This document shows, piece after piece, positions 45,121-53,641 of a stretch of DNA of 64,000 nt. This DNA comes from Gammaproteobacteria bacterium (lineage in GTDB: Bacteria; Pseudomonadota; Gammaproteobacteria; Enterobacterales; Psychrobiaceae), in assembly GCA_013214965.1 (NCBI GenBank), contig JABSRU010000004.1, positions 1-64,000 on the forward strand, in the 5' to 3' direction. The position numbers were made by a program, and so were the translations under genes. The notes under the pieces are model-generated. The model had not been told where the DNA came from. It did not search any database and saw only the letters and a program-made list of their open reading frames with translations. The first letter of the stretch is position 1; each line of letters begins with the position of its first letter.

Positions 45121-46839
45121 CTAAGACATATCATCCAATGTTACTTTGACATAACGACCGGGTGCCGGTTCAATTACCTCATATGATTCGCTACCCAGCG
45201 TTGGTGCTGTTATTTTCTTGCCTGCACGTTTGTTTAACCATAGGCGCCAATGTGCCCACCATGAACCCTCTCGTTTAGTTGACGATTCTAGCCAGTGTTC
45301 TGGACCTTGATCCAATTCTCCGTTAACCCAATAGTGACGTCTATTTTTGGATACAGGATTAATAACACCCGCCACATGCCCACTAGCACCGAGTACAAAT
45401 TCGATTTTGCCTGACATTAGCTCTGTGCCTTTAAAAGTACTTTTCCAAGGGGCTATGTGATCGCCGATGGTCGACAGAAAATAACAGGGAATATCTATGG
45501 TTGTTAAATCGATTGGGCTGCCACAGATAGTTAATGCATTTTTTTTCGATAAATTATTATTAAGGTACATTTGGGTGATATAAAACTGATACATTTCATA
45601 GGGTAAATTAGTTGAATCACCATTCCAATACAAGATATCAAAGGGCGCAGGTTGCTTACCTTTAAGATAATTATTGACCACATATGACCAAATTAAATCC
45701 CTTGAGCGCAATAAATTAAACGCTGTGGCTAACTGTCGACCACTTAATACGCCTTCTGTTTTTGCCTTGGATAGTAACTGTTCTACTTGTTGCTCGTCGA
45801 TAAATACTGAAATTTCACCTGGCTCGGCAAAATCTACTAATGTCGTTAAAAAAGTGGCGGAGCTGACTGATTTTACTTTGCGATGATGTAATATCGCTAA
45901 AGTACTGGCAAGTAGCGTGCCGCCAACGCACCATGACACCGCATTAATGCTATTGCTGCTTGTGATTTTTTTAACTATATCAATAGCATTAATCACACCG
46001 TTTTCAATGTAATCGTCCCAACTCAAGTGGCCTTGCGCTTTGGTTGGATTTACCCAAGAGATTAAGAAGGTGTTTTGAGCTTGTTCGACACAATAGTTAA
46101 CAAAGGAGTTATGTGGTTGCAGATCAAGAATATAATATTTGTTGATACAGGGTGGAATAATAAGCGTTGGTTTTGCATAAACCTCTGTGGTTTGAGGCTT
46201 ATAGTGAATGAGCTGAAATAATTCATTTTCATAAACCACAGCGCCTTCGGTGGTTGCGATATTTTCACCTAAACTAAATGCGCTCTCATCGGTCATGCTA
46301 ATGCGACCTTTTTCCATGTCCTGCATTAAATTCTTCAAGCCATTAACTAAACTTTGCCCTTTAGTGTCGATTGCTTCTTGAATAACTTCAGGGTTAGTCA
46401 TAGCAAAATTATCAGGGGACATCGCTTCACTGTATTGCTTGGTATAAAAATTCAGTTTCTCTTGTTCATGTGGTTCCAAACCTGAATTTTTTGCCATCTC
46501 AGTTAGGGTGCCAGTGGTGGCGATATAAGATTTTTTGATATATTCGAATATCTGTTCTTTAACCTGTTCTATTTGGTCAGAGTCGATTACCGGGGTAGTT
46601 TGAGTACTCGATTGTTCAATGAGCTTGCTCCACAGGGCTAGTTGTTGCTTTTGAATATTAAACATTGAGTCTAGCCAGCTACTGGGATCGCTATAATCTT
46701 TCTGATTTAATTGCTGCCATTGCTGATTAAATTGGGCAAATGCTTGTTGTGTTTGATCCGTAGAAAAATTAGCTAACATTTTAACTGTTTCGCTATTAAT
46801 AAAATCTAAAAATTCTTGATTAACATCTTTATTGTCCAT
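45121..46839 (-). CDS. phaC: class I polyhydroxyalkanoate synthase
   Basis: Polymerises (R)-3-hydroxyacyl-CoA to PHA on the granule surface. 572 aa, the usual class I length. The catalytic triad is Cys304, Asp460 (in GDHIAPW) and His488 (in SGHVAGV). The lipase-like box reads SWCVGG: the first Gly of the usual GxCxG is Ser302. Other class I blocks are ISWVNPTKAQGHLSWDDYI, WNGDSTNLP and WWAHWRLWL. It follows the PhaF-like gene by 58 bp on the same strand, so they probably share a transcript controlled at the dyad at 47608. Confidence 0.94.
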   Translation of the reverse strand: MDNKDVNQEFLDFINSETVKMLANFSTDQTQQAFAQFNQQWQQLNQKDYSDPSSWLDSMFNIQKQQLALWSKLIEQSSTQTTPVIDSDQIEQVKEQIFEYIKKSYIATTGTLTEMAKNSGLEPHEQEKLNFYTKQYSEAMSPDNFAMTNPEVIQEAIDTKGQSLVNGLKNLMQDMEKGRISMTDESAFSLGENIATTEGAVVYENELFQLIHYKPQTTEVYAKPTLIIPPCINKYYILDLQPHNSFVNYCVEQAQNTFLISWVNPTKAQGHLSWDDYIENGVINAIDIVKKITSSNSINAVSWCVGGTLLASTLAILHHRKVKSVSSATFLTTLVDFAEPGEISVFIDEQQVEQLLSKAKTEGVLSGRQLATAFNLLRSRDLIWSYVVNNYLKGKQPAPFDILYWNGDSTNLPYEMYQFYITQMYLNNNLSKKNALTICGSPIDLTTIDIPCYFLSTIGDHIAPWKSTFKGTELMSGKIEFVLGASGHVAGVINPVSKNRRHYWVNGELDQGPEHWLESSTKREGSWWAHWRLWLNKRAGKKITAPTLGSESYEVIEPAPGRYVKVTLDDMS

Positions 46840-46897
46840 TAATAAAGCTCCGTATATAATTATCTAATACTCTGTTATTGATAGCGCATGCAACTCG

Positions 46898-47533
46898 CTA
46901 AGGCTGTTTAATTATCGGTTTTTTAGTTGCTGCGGACTTTTCTACTGGCTTTGGTTTTGTGATCGTGTTTTTCGTTGTTACTTTTTTGGGAGCAGATTGA
47001 GAGACTTTACTCGGTGTCACTGGCTTTGTGACAGACTTGGTCGTAGTGGTTGAAATGATTTTTTTCGCTGCGGATGGCGCTGACTTTGGTTTTGTAACCG
47101 TCTTTTTCGTTGTTGCTTTTTTGGGAGCAGCTTTAGCGACTTTTGTCGGCGTCACAGGTTTGGTTACCATGGGCTTAGCCGGCGTTGGTGATCTTTCTGT
47201 CGCTGATTTTGCTGCTGGCTTAGCGGCAGGAGCGTCACTATCTAATTGAAAAATCGCTTGGTATTGTTGTTGCGCTTTATTGATGCTTTGGCTTAACTCG
47301 TTCGATAAATTAGTCAGCTGAGCCTGCTGCGCAGTAATGGCTTCTTGATGTAAATCTAACGGAGAGCCCGACTGCTCGCCACTTAATAACCGCTGAGTTT
47401 GGCTTACCAACTGATTAATTGATTCAGTCATGACTTGATGTTGACTCGTCATTATTTCTGAAAACAAAGTTTGCGTTATGTTTGTTGCTGCAACATATGG
47501 GTTGGTTGGTGCTTTATCGCTTTTATTTGACAT
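46898..47533 (-). CDS. PhaF-like phasin with a histone-H1-like Lys/Ala/Pro tail
   Basis: 211 aa. The first 100 residues form a phasin-like amphipathic helix region (LFSEIMTSQHQVMTESINQL, ELSQSINKAQQQYQAIFQ). The tail (about 105-211) is Lys, Ala, Pro and Thr rich with two near-copies of a unit (TKPVTPTKVAKAAPKKATTK and TKPVTPSKVSQSAPKKVTTK), the AlgP/histone-H1 type that binds DNA without sequence preference. Pseudomonas PhaF has this design and links granules to the nucleoid so they are shared between daughter cells. Here it precedes phaC, with a PhaR-type dyad upstream. Confidence 0.82.
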   Translation of the reverse strand: MSNKSDKAPTNPYVAATNITQTLFSEIMTSQHQVMTESINQLVSQTQRLLSGEQSGSPLDLHQEAITAQQAQLTNLSNELSQSINKAQQQYQAIFQLDSDAPAAKPAAKSATERSPTPAKPMVTKPVTPTKVAKAAPKKATTKKTVTKPKSAPSAAKKIISTTTTKSVTKPVTPSKVSQSAPKKVTTKNTITKPKPVEKSAATKKPIIKQP

Positions 47534-47607
47534 GTTTAATCCCTAAACCGTTTATTAATAAACATCATTCGCTAAAATTTTGCAGCAGGCATAACGCTAA
47601 GTTACGA

Positions 47608-47622
47608 TTGTGCGCTGCAACA
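47608..47622. promoter_or_regulatory. candidate PhaR operator upstream of the PhaF-like gene
   Basis: TTGTGCGCTGCAACA, identical to the copy before phaP, 75 bp upstream of the start codon. Confidence 0.65.
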
Positions 47623-47884
47623 TTGTTGTTGCTTATTTAATCATACTAATAAGCAGAGTCAATTATTTTATAGCCTCATATCTATGTTTATTCAAAGGGT
47701 GGTGGCTAGGATTCTATGCTACTCAATTTTGACAATATAATAATAAGGAGATTAGATACATCATCAGGTAACCCTGACTTTAATTATTCAATCAGTTAAT
47801 CTTATTTTATGGATGATTATGTAATATTCTACTAGCATAATTAATTCAAGTAATTATAGTTGTATAAAAAGGGAACTAAAGTAA

Positions 47885-48007
47885 ATGTTTAAGTATTTAT
47901 TTATTATTTGTATTATTTTTACGGTTAATTTGTCGCTAGCCAGTACATCCAGTGTTAATTTATCGACAGATGAAGATATCGTTCTTGCCTTTTCAACTTA
48001 TAATTAA
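47885..48007 (+). CDS. short exported peptide or truncated gene start
   Basis: ATG with AAAAGGGAACTAAAGTAA upstream. It encodes 40 aa: a good signal peptide (MFKYLFIICIIFTVNLSLA), then STDEDIVLAF and an early stop. Its position beside insertion-element debris suggests the 5' end of a larger secreted-protein gene that has been cut off. A genuine small peptide is the alternative. Confidence 0.4.
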   Translation: MFKYLFIICIIFTVNLSLASTSSVNLSTDEDIVLAFSTYN

Positions 48008-48118
48008 CCTCAAATCTGGATAAGAGACTCCTTACCCAGTCGAGTCACTCTAATACTCGGTCGTTTATTTTGAAATGTGTAGGTAATGAGACCAACTGTC
48101 ATATTAACCATAAAGCTA

Positions 48119-48234
48119 ATACCAATCTGATTAAATTATTGCCCACTTGTGCTGGTTAAATTTAACGAATACAGCGTTGCTTTCATTAATTTTCCCTACG
48201 TACAATAAGATCACAAACTTAATCAGATTGGTAT
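48119..48234. repeat. MITE-like element with 16-bp perfect terminal inverted repeats
   Basis: ATACCAATCTGATTAA at 48119-48134 and its exact complement at 48219-48234 enclose 84 bp without a gene. Ends of this kind (ATACCAAT...) are frequent as dispersed elements in Alteromonadales. A partial look-alike (ATACCAATCTTATTAATG) occurs at 20174. Confidence 0.65.
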
Positions 48235-48317
48235 AATACAACTTCTATGACGTGAATGTTCAATCTGAGAAATATTTTTGAACTGATCAAAGACTGAATA
48301 AATTGCAAACTATTCAT

Positions 48318-48629
48318 TTAACATTGGCTTATAATAACCCTCATTGCCTTAGACTTCATTTTTAGGACACCAGTAGCAAAATTGATATCATTACCAGCAA
48401 GTTTTTCGGTTAATTTTTTTGATATATATCCTTTGTCACCGTACAAGCCCCCCCATAATTTGGGGGTAATTTCAGCAATAGGGTTCCTATCATCAACATT
48501 ACCAACGGTGACTGTTGCAGCGAGAATACCGCTCTTATCGTTGATTGTTAGATGCAATTTAGAGCCATAGAACCAGCCCATCATTCCTTTTCCACGTTCA
48601 GCTGAGTTTGAAAACACGCACGCCAGCAT
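48318..48629 (-). pseudogene. IS982-family transposase remnant
   Basis: The 103-aa frame has MMGWFYGSKLHLTINDKSG, GNVDDRNPIAEI and GGLYGDKGYISKKLTEKL, the central DDE region of IS982 transposases (about 290 aa when complete). The N-terminal third and the C-terminal catalytic Glu region are missing, and the frame ends early after MKSKAMRVI. It cannot transpose on its own. No intact terminal repeats were recognised. Confidence 0.8.
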
Positions 48630-48718
48630 ATTGACTTTTGATGTCGTGATCTTAATGTTTGTTTTTCGTTGTGTGTGAGATTAAATTAGACTTTGGCGAT
48701 AAAATCAATAGTGTTGTG

Positions 48719-49399
48719 CTATTTTTTTATTGGAACCGCACTGAGCTGTTTTCTCATTTGACTAATGGTCTGTTGGTAATTACTCGAATTAAAAATCGCT
48801 GAGCCAGCTACAAAAGTATCGGCTCCTGCTAAAGCGACGGCACGAATGGTCTCAACTGAGATCCCACCATCAACTTCTAGCCGAATATTACGGCCAGATT
48901 TTTCGATTATCGATCTCGCTTCCCTGAGTTTTGGTAATACCGACCCAATGAATGATTGTCCACCAAAACCAGGATTAACAGACATTAATAAAATCATATC
49001 AACCTTATCGATCACATACTTTAAGGCATCGAGTGATGAACCAGGATTAAAAGCTAAACCAGCTTTACACCCAGCGTCTTTAATCTGCTGTAGTGTACGA
49101 TCGAGGTGGATAGTTGCATCGGGATGAAAACTGATATAACTGGCACCTGCTTCAATAAAATCACCAATAATTCGATCAACCGGTTGTACCATTAAATGGA
49201 CATCTAAAGGTGCTTGAATACCATAATTTCTTAATGCCGTACAAATCATCGGTCCCATGGTTAAATTGGGTACATAATGATTGTCCATGACATCAATATG
49301 CAGCATATCAGCGCCAGCAGCGAGAACGGTGGCGGTCTCTTCGCCCAAGCGGGCAAAATCGGCACCGAGAATAGATGGTGCAATGAGATAGTCTTTCAT
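48719..49399 (-). CDS. rpe: ribulose-phosphate 3-epimerase
   Basis: TIM-barrel enzyme of the pentose phosphate pathway interconverting ribulose-5-phosphate and xylulose-5-phosphate. 226 aa. Blocks seen: [33 protein letters not shown] (metal His/Asp), [24 protein letters not shown] and [10 protein letters not shown] with a phosphate site at AGSAIF. In many gammaproteobacteria rpe sits between dam and gph. Here it stands at the end of a biosynthetic-looking gene group instead, so it may be a second copy with a specialised role. Confidence 0.9.
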   Translation of the reverse strand: MKDYLIAPSILGADFARLGEETATVLAAGADMLHIDVMDNHYVPNLTMGPMICTALRNYGIQAPLDVHLMVQPVDRIIGDFIEAGASYISFHPDATIHLDRTLQQIKDAGCKAGLAFNPGSSLDALKYVIDKVDMILLMSVNPGFGGQSFIGSVLPKLREARSIIEKSGRNIRLEVDGGISVETIRAVALAGADTFVAGSAIFNSSNYQQTISQMRKQLSAVPIKK

Positions 49400-49560
49400 T
49401 AACTTAACTCCTTTAGTGATGAAACTAAGATCAATTACAGCAAAAACTGATCATTTTCCACGGTTAAAACGAGTGATAGCAGCGTTATTTATTTGCTCTC
49501 ATCCATTTTATCTTCGTTACAAAATTGGTCACTTAATGAATGTAACGAGTATAAGATATT

Positions 49561-50706
49561 TTAGAAAGTTTGGAACTGGACTCCTAACCTGACTTGGTCG
49601 TAGTCATTGCCATGCATTTTTTGATTGGCAAATATCACGCTTAATTTTGCACTGTGCCCTTTGATAATGTAGTGAACACCGGCTTCAACTCGTTGATTAT
49701 CATGGAGCGGGTTAGCGCCGAAAATGTCAGGATCTTGGGTAAAATCTTGGTAACGAGCGACTAATTGAAAACGGTTGTCTGAGCCTTGGAATGCAGGGAG
49801 TAAATAGCTACTAGATACTAGGTATCCATCCCCTTGCTGCAGGCTAAGATTATGGTAATCATAATCATAGAGCGCTGCTTCAAAGGTAACCACAGCACTA
49901 TTATCGAGAACTTTTTCAATCAATAAATCCACTGCATAGCTACTCACACGGTCAGATATTACTTTATTACCGATGGCATTTTTTTGCGTTTGAACGCTCA
50001 AACCGATCGCTAAGATGTCCTTGGCACCATAATGGGCATTAGCATTATAATAGCCCGGCTCAGGATCCCAGAAGTTATATTCGATTCGACCGGCAAATAG
50101 TGGTGAATCGGAACGGTTTGAGCCGCCTTTGATCCCCTCGAACAGGCCAGCGTAATATTTAAATTTACCAACGCCAGTTTGTCCCCATAAGGCAACGCCT
50201 TCATCGCGGCCAGCGATAATCGGTGGTACGCCATTCACAGCGACCACCACTGGATAATCCCATGTATTAGAGAAATATGGACCAGCTTGAGTCGCCCGAT
50301 CTCCTGGGCGGATAAAACGACCAACTTTAAGATTAATGAATGGATTGAATTGATAGTTTATTGAGGCATCAATGAGTTGAAAGTCGCTATTTTTGTCGGC
50401 ATCACTAAAATTACTGTAGTCACCAGTGAACTCAAAGGTGAGTTTGCTAAAAATCTGCCCAGATAAATACAGCCGTGCACTTTCAATATCTAAGTCTAGC
50501 GCGTCATCAATATCATTTGGTGCCTGATTTTTGGCATAAAGCACCGAGGCTTTTAAGCCAAGATTGATATCGATATAGCCATCGTTGTTGACCTTAAGTC
50601 TTGCGCCAGAGATAGCGTCAGGTGCTATTAAGCTAAGTAGCGATGTTAAGACAATTAAACCCGATAATTTAGGGTAGCTAGTAATAATACTTTGTGAAAT
50701 ATTCAT
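49561..50706 (-). CDS. OprO/OprP-type porin
   Basis: 381-aa outer-membrane barrel of the phosphate-selective porin O/P family. There is a signal peptide with a long basic-polar lead (cleavage near ISGA). KVNNDGYIDINLGLKAS and KLTFEFTGDYSNF precede INYQFNPFINLKVGRFIRPG, a family block. The protein ends in QFQTF with a C-terminal Phe for Bam assembly. Phosphate selectivity cannot be claimed from sequence, as many such porins pass other anions or polysaccharide fragments. It follows the hydrolase gene by 25 bp, so it is probably in the same transcription unit as the ligase-ACP-decarboxylase genes. Confidence 0.85.
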   Translation of the reverse strand: MNISQSIITSYPKLSGLIVLTSLLSLIAPDAISGARLKVNNDGYIDINLGLKASVLYAKNQAPNDIDDALDLDIESARLYLSGQIFSKLTFEFTGDYSNFSDADKNSDFQLIDASINYQFNPFINLKVGRFIRPGDRATQAGPYFSNTWDYPVVVAVNGVPPIIAGRDEGVALWGQTGVGKFKYYAGLFEGIKGGSNRSDSPLFAGRIEYNFWDPEPGYYNANAHYGAKDILAIGLSVQTQKNAIGNKVISDRVSSYAVDLLIEKVLDNSAVVTFEAALYDYDYHNLSLQQGDGYLVSSSYLLPAFQGSDNRFQLVARYQDFTQDPDIFGANPLHDNQRVEAGVHYIIKGHSAKLSVIFANQKMHGNDYDQVRLGVQFQTF

Positions 50707-50731
50707 AATTTTCCTTAAACCCAGTTTAGCG

Positions 50732-51676
50732 CTATTGATGGAGTGGCTCCGATAATAGAAATGCGTTCAGTCGCTCAGCAACTTGTTCTTTATTTTTCTC
50801 GAGATGTAAATGGTGACCACCTTCCAAAAACTCGATCGTCGCTTGGTTAAAGCACGCCAGTCGTTCATCGGCCTGTCCATTACTGAATAATCCGTTAGCG
50901 CCAAGTAGTACCAGTGCCTCAGCGCTGATAGTTGATATAAAAGCGCGCGCGTGGCTTTCTGATAGCTGTAACGGCGGCTGAAAAACCAATCGAGGATCGA
51001 AGCGCCAACGGTAGCCATGTGCAACTTTTTTTATCGACCTTTGAGTCAGTGTTAAGGCTGCACTATGGCTAATGATGCCTGAAAATCCTTTAATTCTTTC
51101 ATTAACAGCCTGTTCAATACTAGAAAATGTCGCTGAATTATCGGAGGAAAACCCGTCCATCTTGAGGTTAGCCGCCATTTCATTACGACGAATAGTGCTG
51201 CTAAAAAAACGTGGCACATCCGCTGTATCGGTGGTGAAAGCTAGTCCCGCACTATCGATTAAGACAATTTTACCGACCTTTTGGGGATAAATACTGGCAA
51301 CGATTGTGACAACGCCACCACCGGCTGAATGGCCGATTAGCTGACATTTTTGCTGAGAAGAACCATGATTTTCTTCGAAAATATCCATCACCTCCTTAAC
51401 AATGATGGCGTCTTCCCAGGGATAATAAAAGCAGTCGGGACCGCGATGATCTGACAGACCATGACCGGGTAAATCAAGAGCCAAAATTTGAAATTGAGGC
51501 ATCAAGGGTGCAACCTCATCAAAGCTGTTGGCATTATCTAGCCAGCCGTGCAGCGCAATGACTAATGGTTGTGAGCTATCCCCCCAATGTTTAGCAGCGA
51601 GCTTCATCCCATTTTTTAAGGTAATGTCGATATTCGTCCCTTGCTCTTTGGCGGATTGTTGAGGATCGATTTTCAT
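50732..51676 (-). CDS. alpha/beta hydrolase of the ACP-ligase gene group
   Basis: 314-aa hydrolase. The oxyanion region is HGWLDNANSF, the nucleophile Ser is in GHSAGGGVV and the catalytic His is in EGGHHLHLEKN. Its start overlaps the stop of the AMP-ligase gene by 4 bp, so both are made together. It resembles general esterases and the hydrolases linked with exosortase-A clusters. A thioesterase role, releasing the product from the carrier protein, is plausible but inferred. Confidence 0.82.
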   Translation of the reverse strand: MKIDPQQSAKEQGTNIDITLKNGMKLAAKHWGDSSQPLVIALHGWLDNANSFDEVAPLMPQFQILALDLPGHGLSDHRGPDCFYYPWEDAIIVKEVMDIFEENHGSSQQKCQLIGHSAGGGVVTIVASIYPQKVGKIVLIDSAGLAFTTDTADVPRFFSSTIRRNEMAANLKMDGFSSDNSATFSSIEQAVNERIKGFSGIISHSAALTLTQRSIKKVAHGYRWRFDPRLVFQPPLQLSESHARAFISTISAEALVLLGANGLFSNGQADERLACFNQATIEFLEGGHHLHLEKNKEQVAERLNAFLLSEPLHQ

Positions 51677-53286
51677 GCTGTCTCCTTACCACTGGTGAGA
51701 TCAAAATCAGCGATTAAGCTTCTTTTATCTATTTTGCCATTAGTGGTTTTTGGCAGTTGATTAAGTACAATAACTTGCTCGGGCCTTTGGCTAGGTACTA
51801 GCTGTTGGCATAACGCCATAATTATTGCTTTATCTTGGTTGCTGTTGGCTTCATTCGCGACATAGGCGTATAAAACAATGCCGTGACGCTGATCGGGAAC
51901 GCCGATAATGGCGGCTTCCTTTATCCCCTCAATATTCATTAAAAATGTTTCTATGTCTTTGGGGATAACCTTCATTCCTCGGGATTTTAAGACTTCATCC
52001 ATTCTTCCTTTTAAATATAAATATCCGTCATGATCTTTGAGTCCGTAATCCCCCGTGTAAAGAACCTTTTCACCGTTAATCGGCCCATCACGCAGGATCT
52101 TTTTAGTTTGTTGAGGTTTGTTCCAGTAGCCTTTCATTACCGTGCCGCCGCGTATAACTATTTCCCCAATTTCATTAGCAGGTAATTTATTGCCTTGATC
52201 ATCGACTATCCAAATTTCAGTATTGGGAATAGCCAAACCAACACTGCCGGGTTTTTGCTTGAGTTGTTCACCGCAAATATACGAGCAGCGTTTGCATTCG
52301 GTTAATCCATACATCGAATACATTGTCGCGTTAGGGAGGCGTTTTTGAATGATATTCAAGTGGTATAAATTAACGGCGGCACCAGTATTACTAACCAGAC
52401 GAACCGAAGAAAGATCTAAGCTAATCTTAGCGACGATATCATCAAGTAATGGCACAATTGTCGGCACAATCGGGAAAATAGTAACTTGTTCTCGCTCGAT
52501 TTTTTTTAAGCTTAAAATCGGCCAAGTGAAATCGCGTTCCAAAATTAATTGAGCGCCTGTCGATACCGTCATGATCATTTGGTACAACCCATAATCGAAT
52601 GACAGTGGTAACACCGACAAGATAATATCGCTCGAACGATAACCGAGGTAACTATTGAGTGACTCAGTCGCTGTTATCATATTTCGGTGAGTCAACATCA
52701 CGCCTTTTGGCTCGCCCGTTGAGCCTGAGGTGTAAATAATTGCCGCCAAATCGATATCTAGACTGCGACATTGACTTTGAGGCGAGCTCCCCGAAATCGC
52801 TTGTTCGAAACTGAGGATGAGATCTGATTCTTGCTCCGATGAGGTTGTCGTGCTGACAATATATGACAGACTGTCAATTGCCAAGAGATCTGCCATCGGG
52901 TTATTAGTGTCCGACGCAATATCTCCTATGACGAGAAACTTTGCCTCACAATCTTGTAAGATATACCGTAAGTTTTTCTGCGGCATTAAATCTGCTATCG
53001 GTGATATAACCCCGCCAGCTTTGAGCACAGCCCAAAAGCAAACCACAGATTGCCAAGTATTACTGCTACTACAAACTACCCGATCGCCACGAACTAAGCC
53101 TCGCTCCCGTAGCAAAGCTGCCAAATTTTCAGAATAACTGGCAAGCTGAGCGAAGGTAATAATCTTATTATCATTTTTGAGCGCTACCTTTGTTGGGGTA
53201 GTAATCGCTGCGCGATCGAGGTAACCACTCATACAATTTATTACGTGGTTCGTCGATTGCACAACTACAGGCTTAGTAACTGTCAT
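51673..53286 (-). CDS. AMP-forming acyl/aminoacyl ligase, exosortase-A-associated type
   Basis: 537-aa adenylating enzyme of the ANL superfamily. Core motifs: YTSGSTGEPKGVMLTH (phosphate loop), YSMYGLTECKRCSY, YTGDYGLKDHDGYLYLKGR, and the C-terminal catalytic Lys in PKTTNGKIDKRSL. It closely resembles the AMP-ligase family that occurs with exosortase A (LSVLPLSFDYGLYQM region). It is followed by an overlapping hydrolase and preceded by an acyl carrier protein, so it most likely loads an acid onto that ACP. The substrate cannot be read from sequence. Confidence 0.85.
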   Translation of the reverse strand: MTVTKPVVVQSTNHVINCMSGYLDRAAITTPTKVALKNDNKIITFAQLASYSENLAALLRERGLVRGDRVVCSSSNTWQSVVCFWAVLKAGGVISPIADLMPQKNLRYILQDCEAKFLVIGDIASDTNNPMADLLAIDSLSYIVSTTTSSEQESDLILSFEQAISGSSPQSQCRSLDIDLAAIIYTSGSTGEPKGVMLTHRNMITATESLNSYLGYRSSDIILSVLPLSFDYGLYQMIMTVSTGAQLILERDFTWPILSLKKIEREQVTIFPIVPTIVPLLDDIVAKISLDLSSVRLVSNTGAAVNLYHLNIIQKRLPNATMYSMYGLTECKRCSYICGEQLKQKPGSVGLAIPNTEIWIVDDQGNKLPANEIGEIVIRGGTVMKGYWNKPQQTKKILRDGPINGEKVLYTGDYGLKDHDGYLYLKGRMDEVLKSRGMKVIPKDIETFLMNIEGIKEAAIIGVPDQRHGIVLYAYVANEANSNQDKAIIMALCQQLVPSQRPEQVIVLNQLPKTTNGKIDKRSLIADFDLTSGKETA

Positions 53287-53333
53287 TATTATTTCCCTAT
53301 TACTGGCAGGTTATGCGGGTAGTCGTGTATAAA

Positions 53334-53612
53334 CTATGAGGCTATCTTTGCTGGCTCGTCGCTATTCAACTGTGAGTTGATATATTCGACAATCGTAGTT
53401 ACAGTATTAAAGTGAGCAGGTATTAAGGTGTTGGCATCCACATAAAAACCTTCAATGTGATCCTCCAGATACATTAAGAAGTCCATTGAGGTCAGAGAAT
53501 CAATGCCCACCTCATCGCGCAGGTGGGAATCTATTTTTATCTCGAAATTATCCGGAATTTTTACCGTAGCGTGCAACCCGGCCTTTACGGTTTTAATAAT
53601 TAAAGTGTTCAT
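53334..53612 (-). CDS. acyl carrier protein
   Basis: 92-aa four-helix carrier. The phosphopantetheine serine is Ser39 in EVGIDSLTSMDF. It is shorter and less acidic than AcpP, and sits between the decarboxylase and the AMP-ligase (gap about 29 bp to the former). That makes it a dedicated carrier for this pathway, not the fatty acid ACP. Confidence 0.85.
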   Translation of the reverse strand: MNTLIIKTVKAGLHATVKIPDNFEIKIDSHLRDEVGIDSLTSMDFLMYLEDHIEGFYVDANTLIPAHFNTVTTIVEYINSQLNSDEPAKIAS

Positions 53613-53641
53613 GGTATTACTCCTTGCTAATGTGCTGAAAA

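Larger units (their letters stand above)
47534..48317. other. 784-bp interval with a small exported ORF and insertion debris
   Basis: Contains the PhaR-type dyad, a 40-codon exported ORF (47885-48007), and a MITE-like inverted-repeat element (48119-48234) next to an IS982 remnant. The rest is AT-rich without visible structure. Confidence 0.5.
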
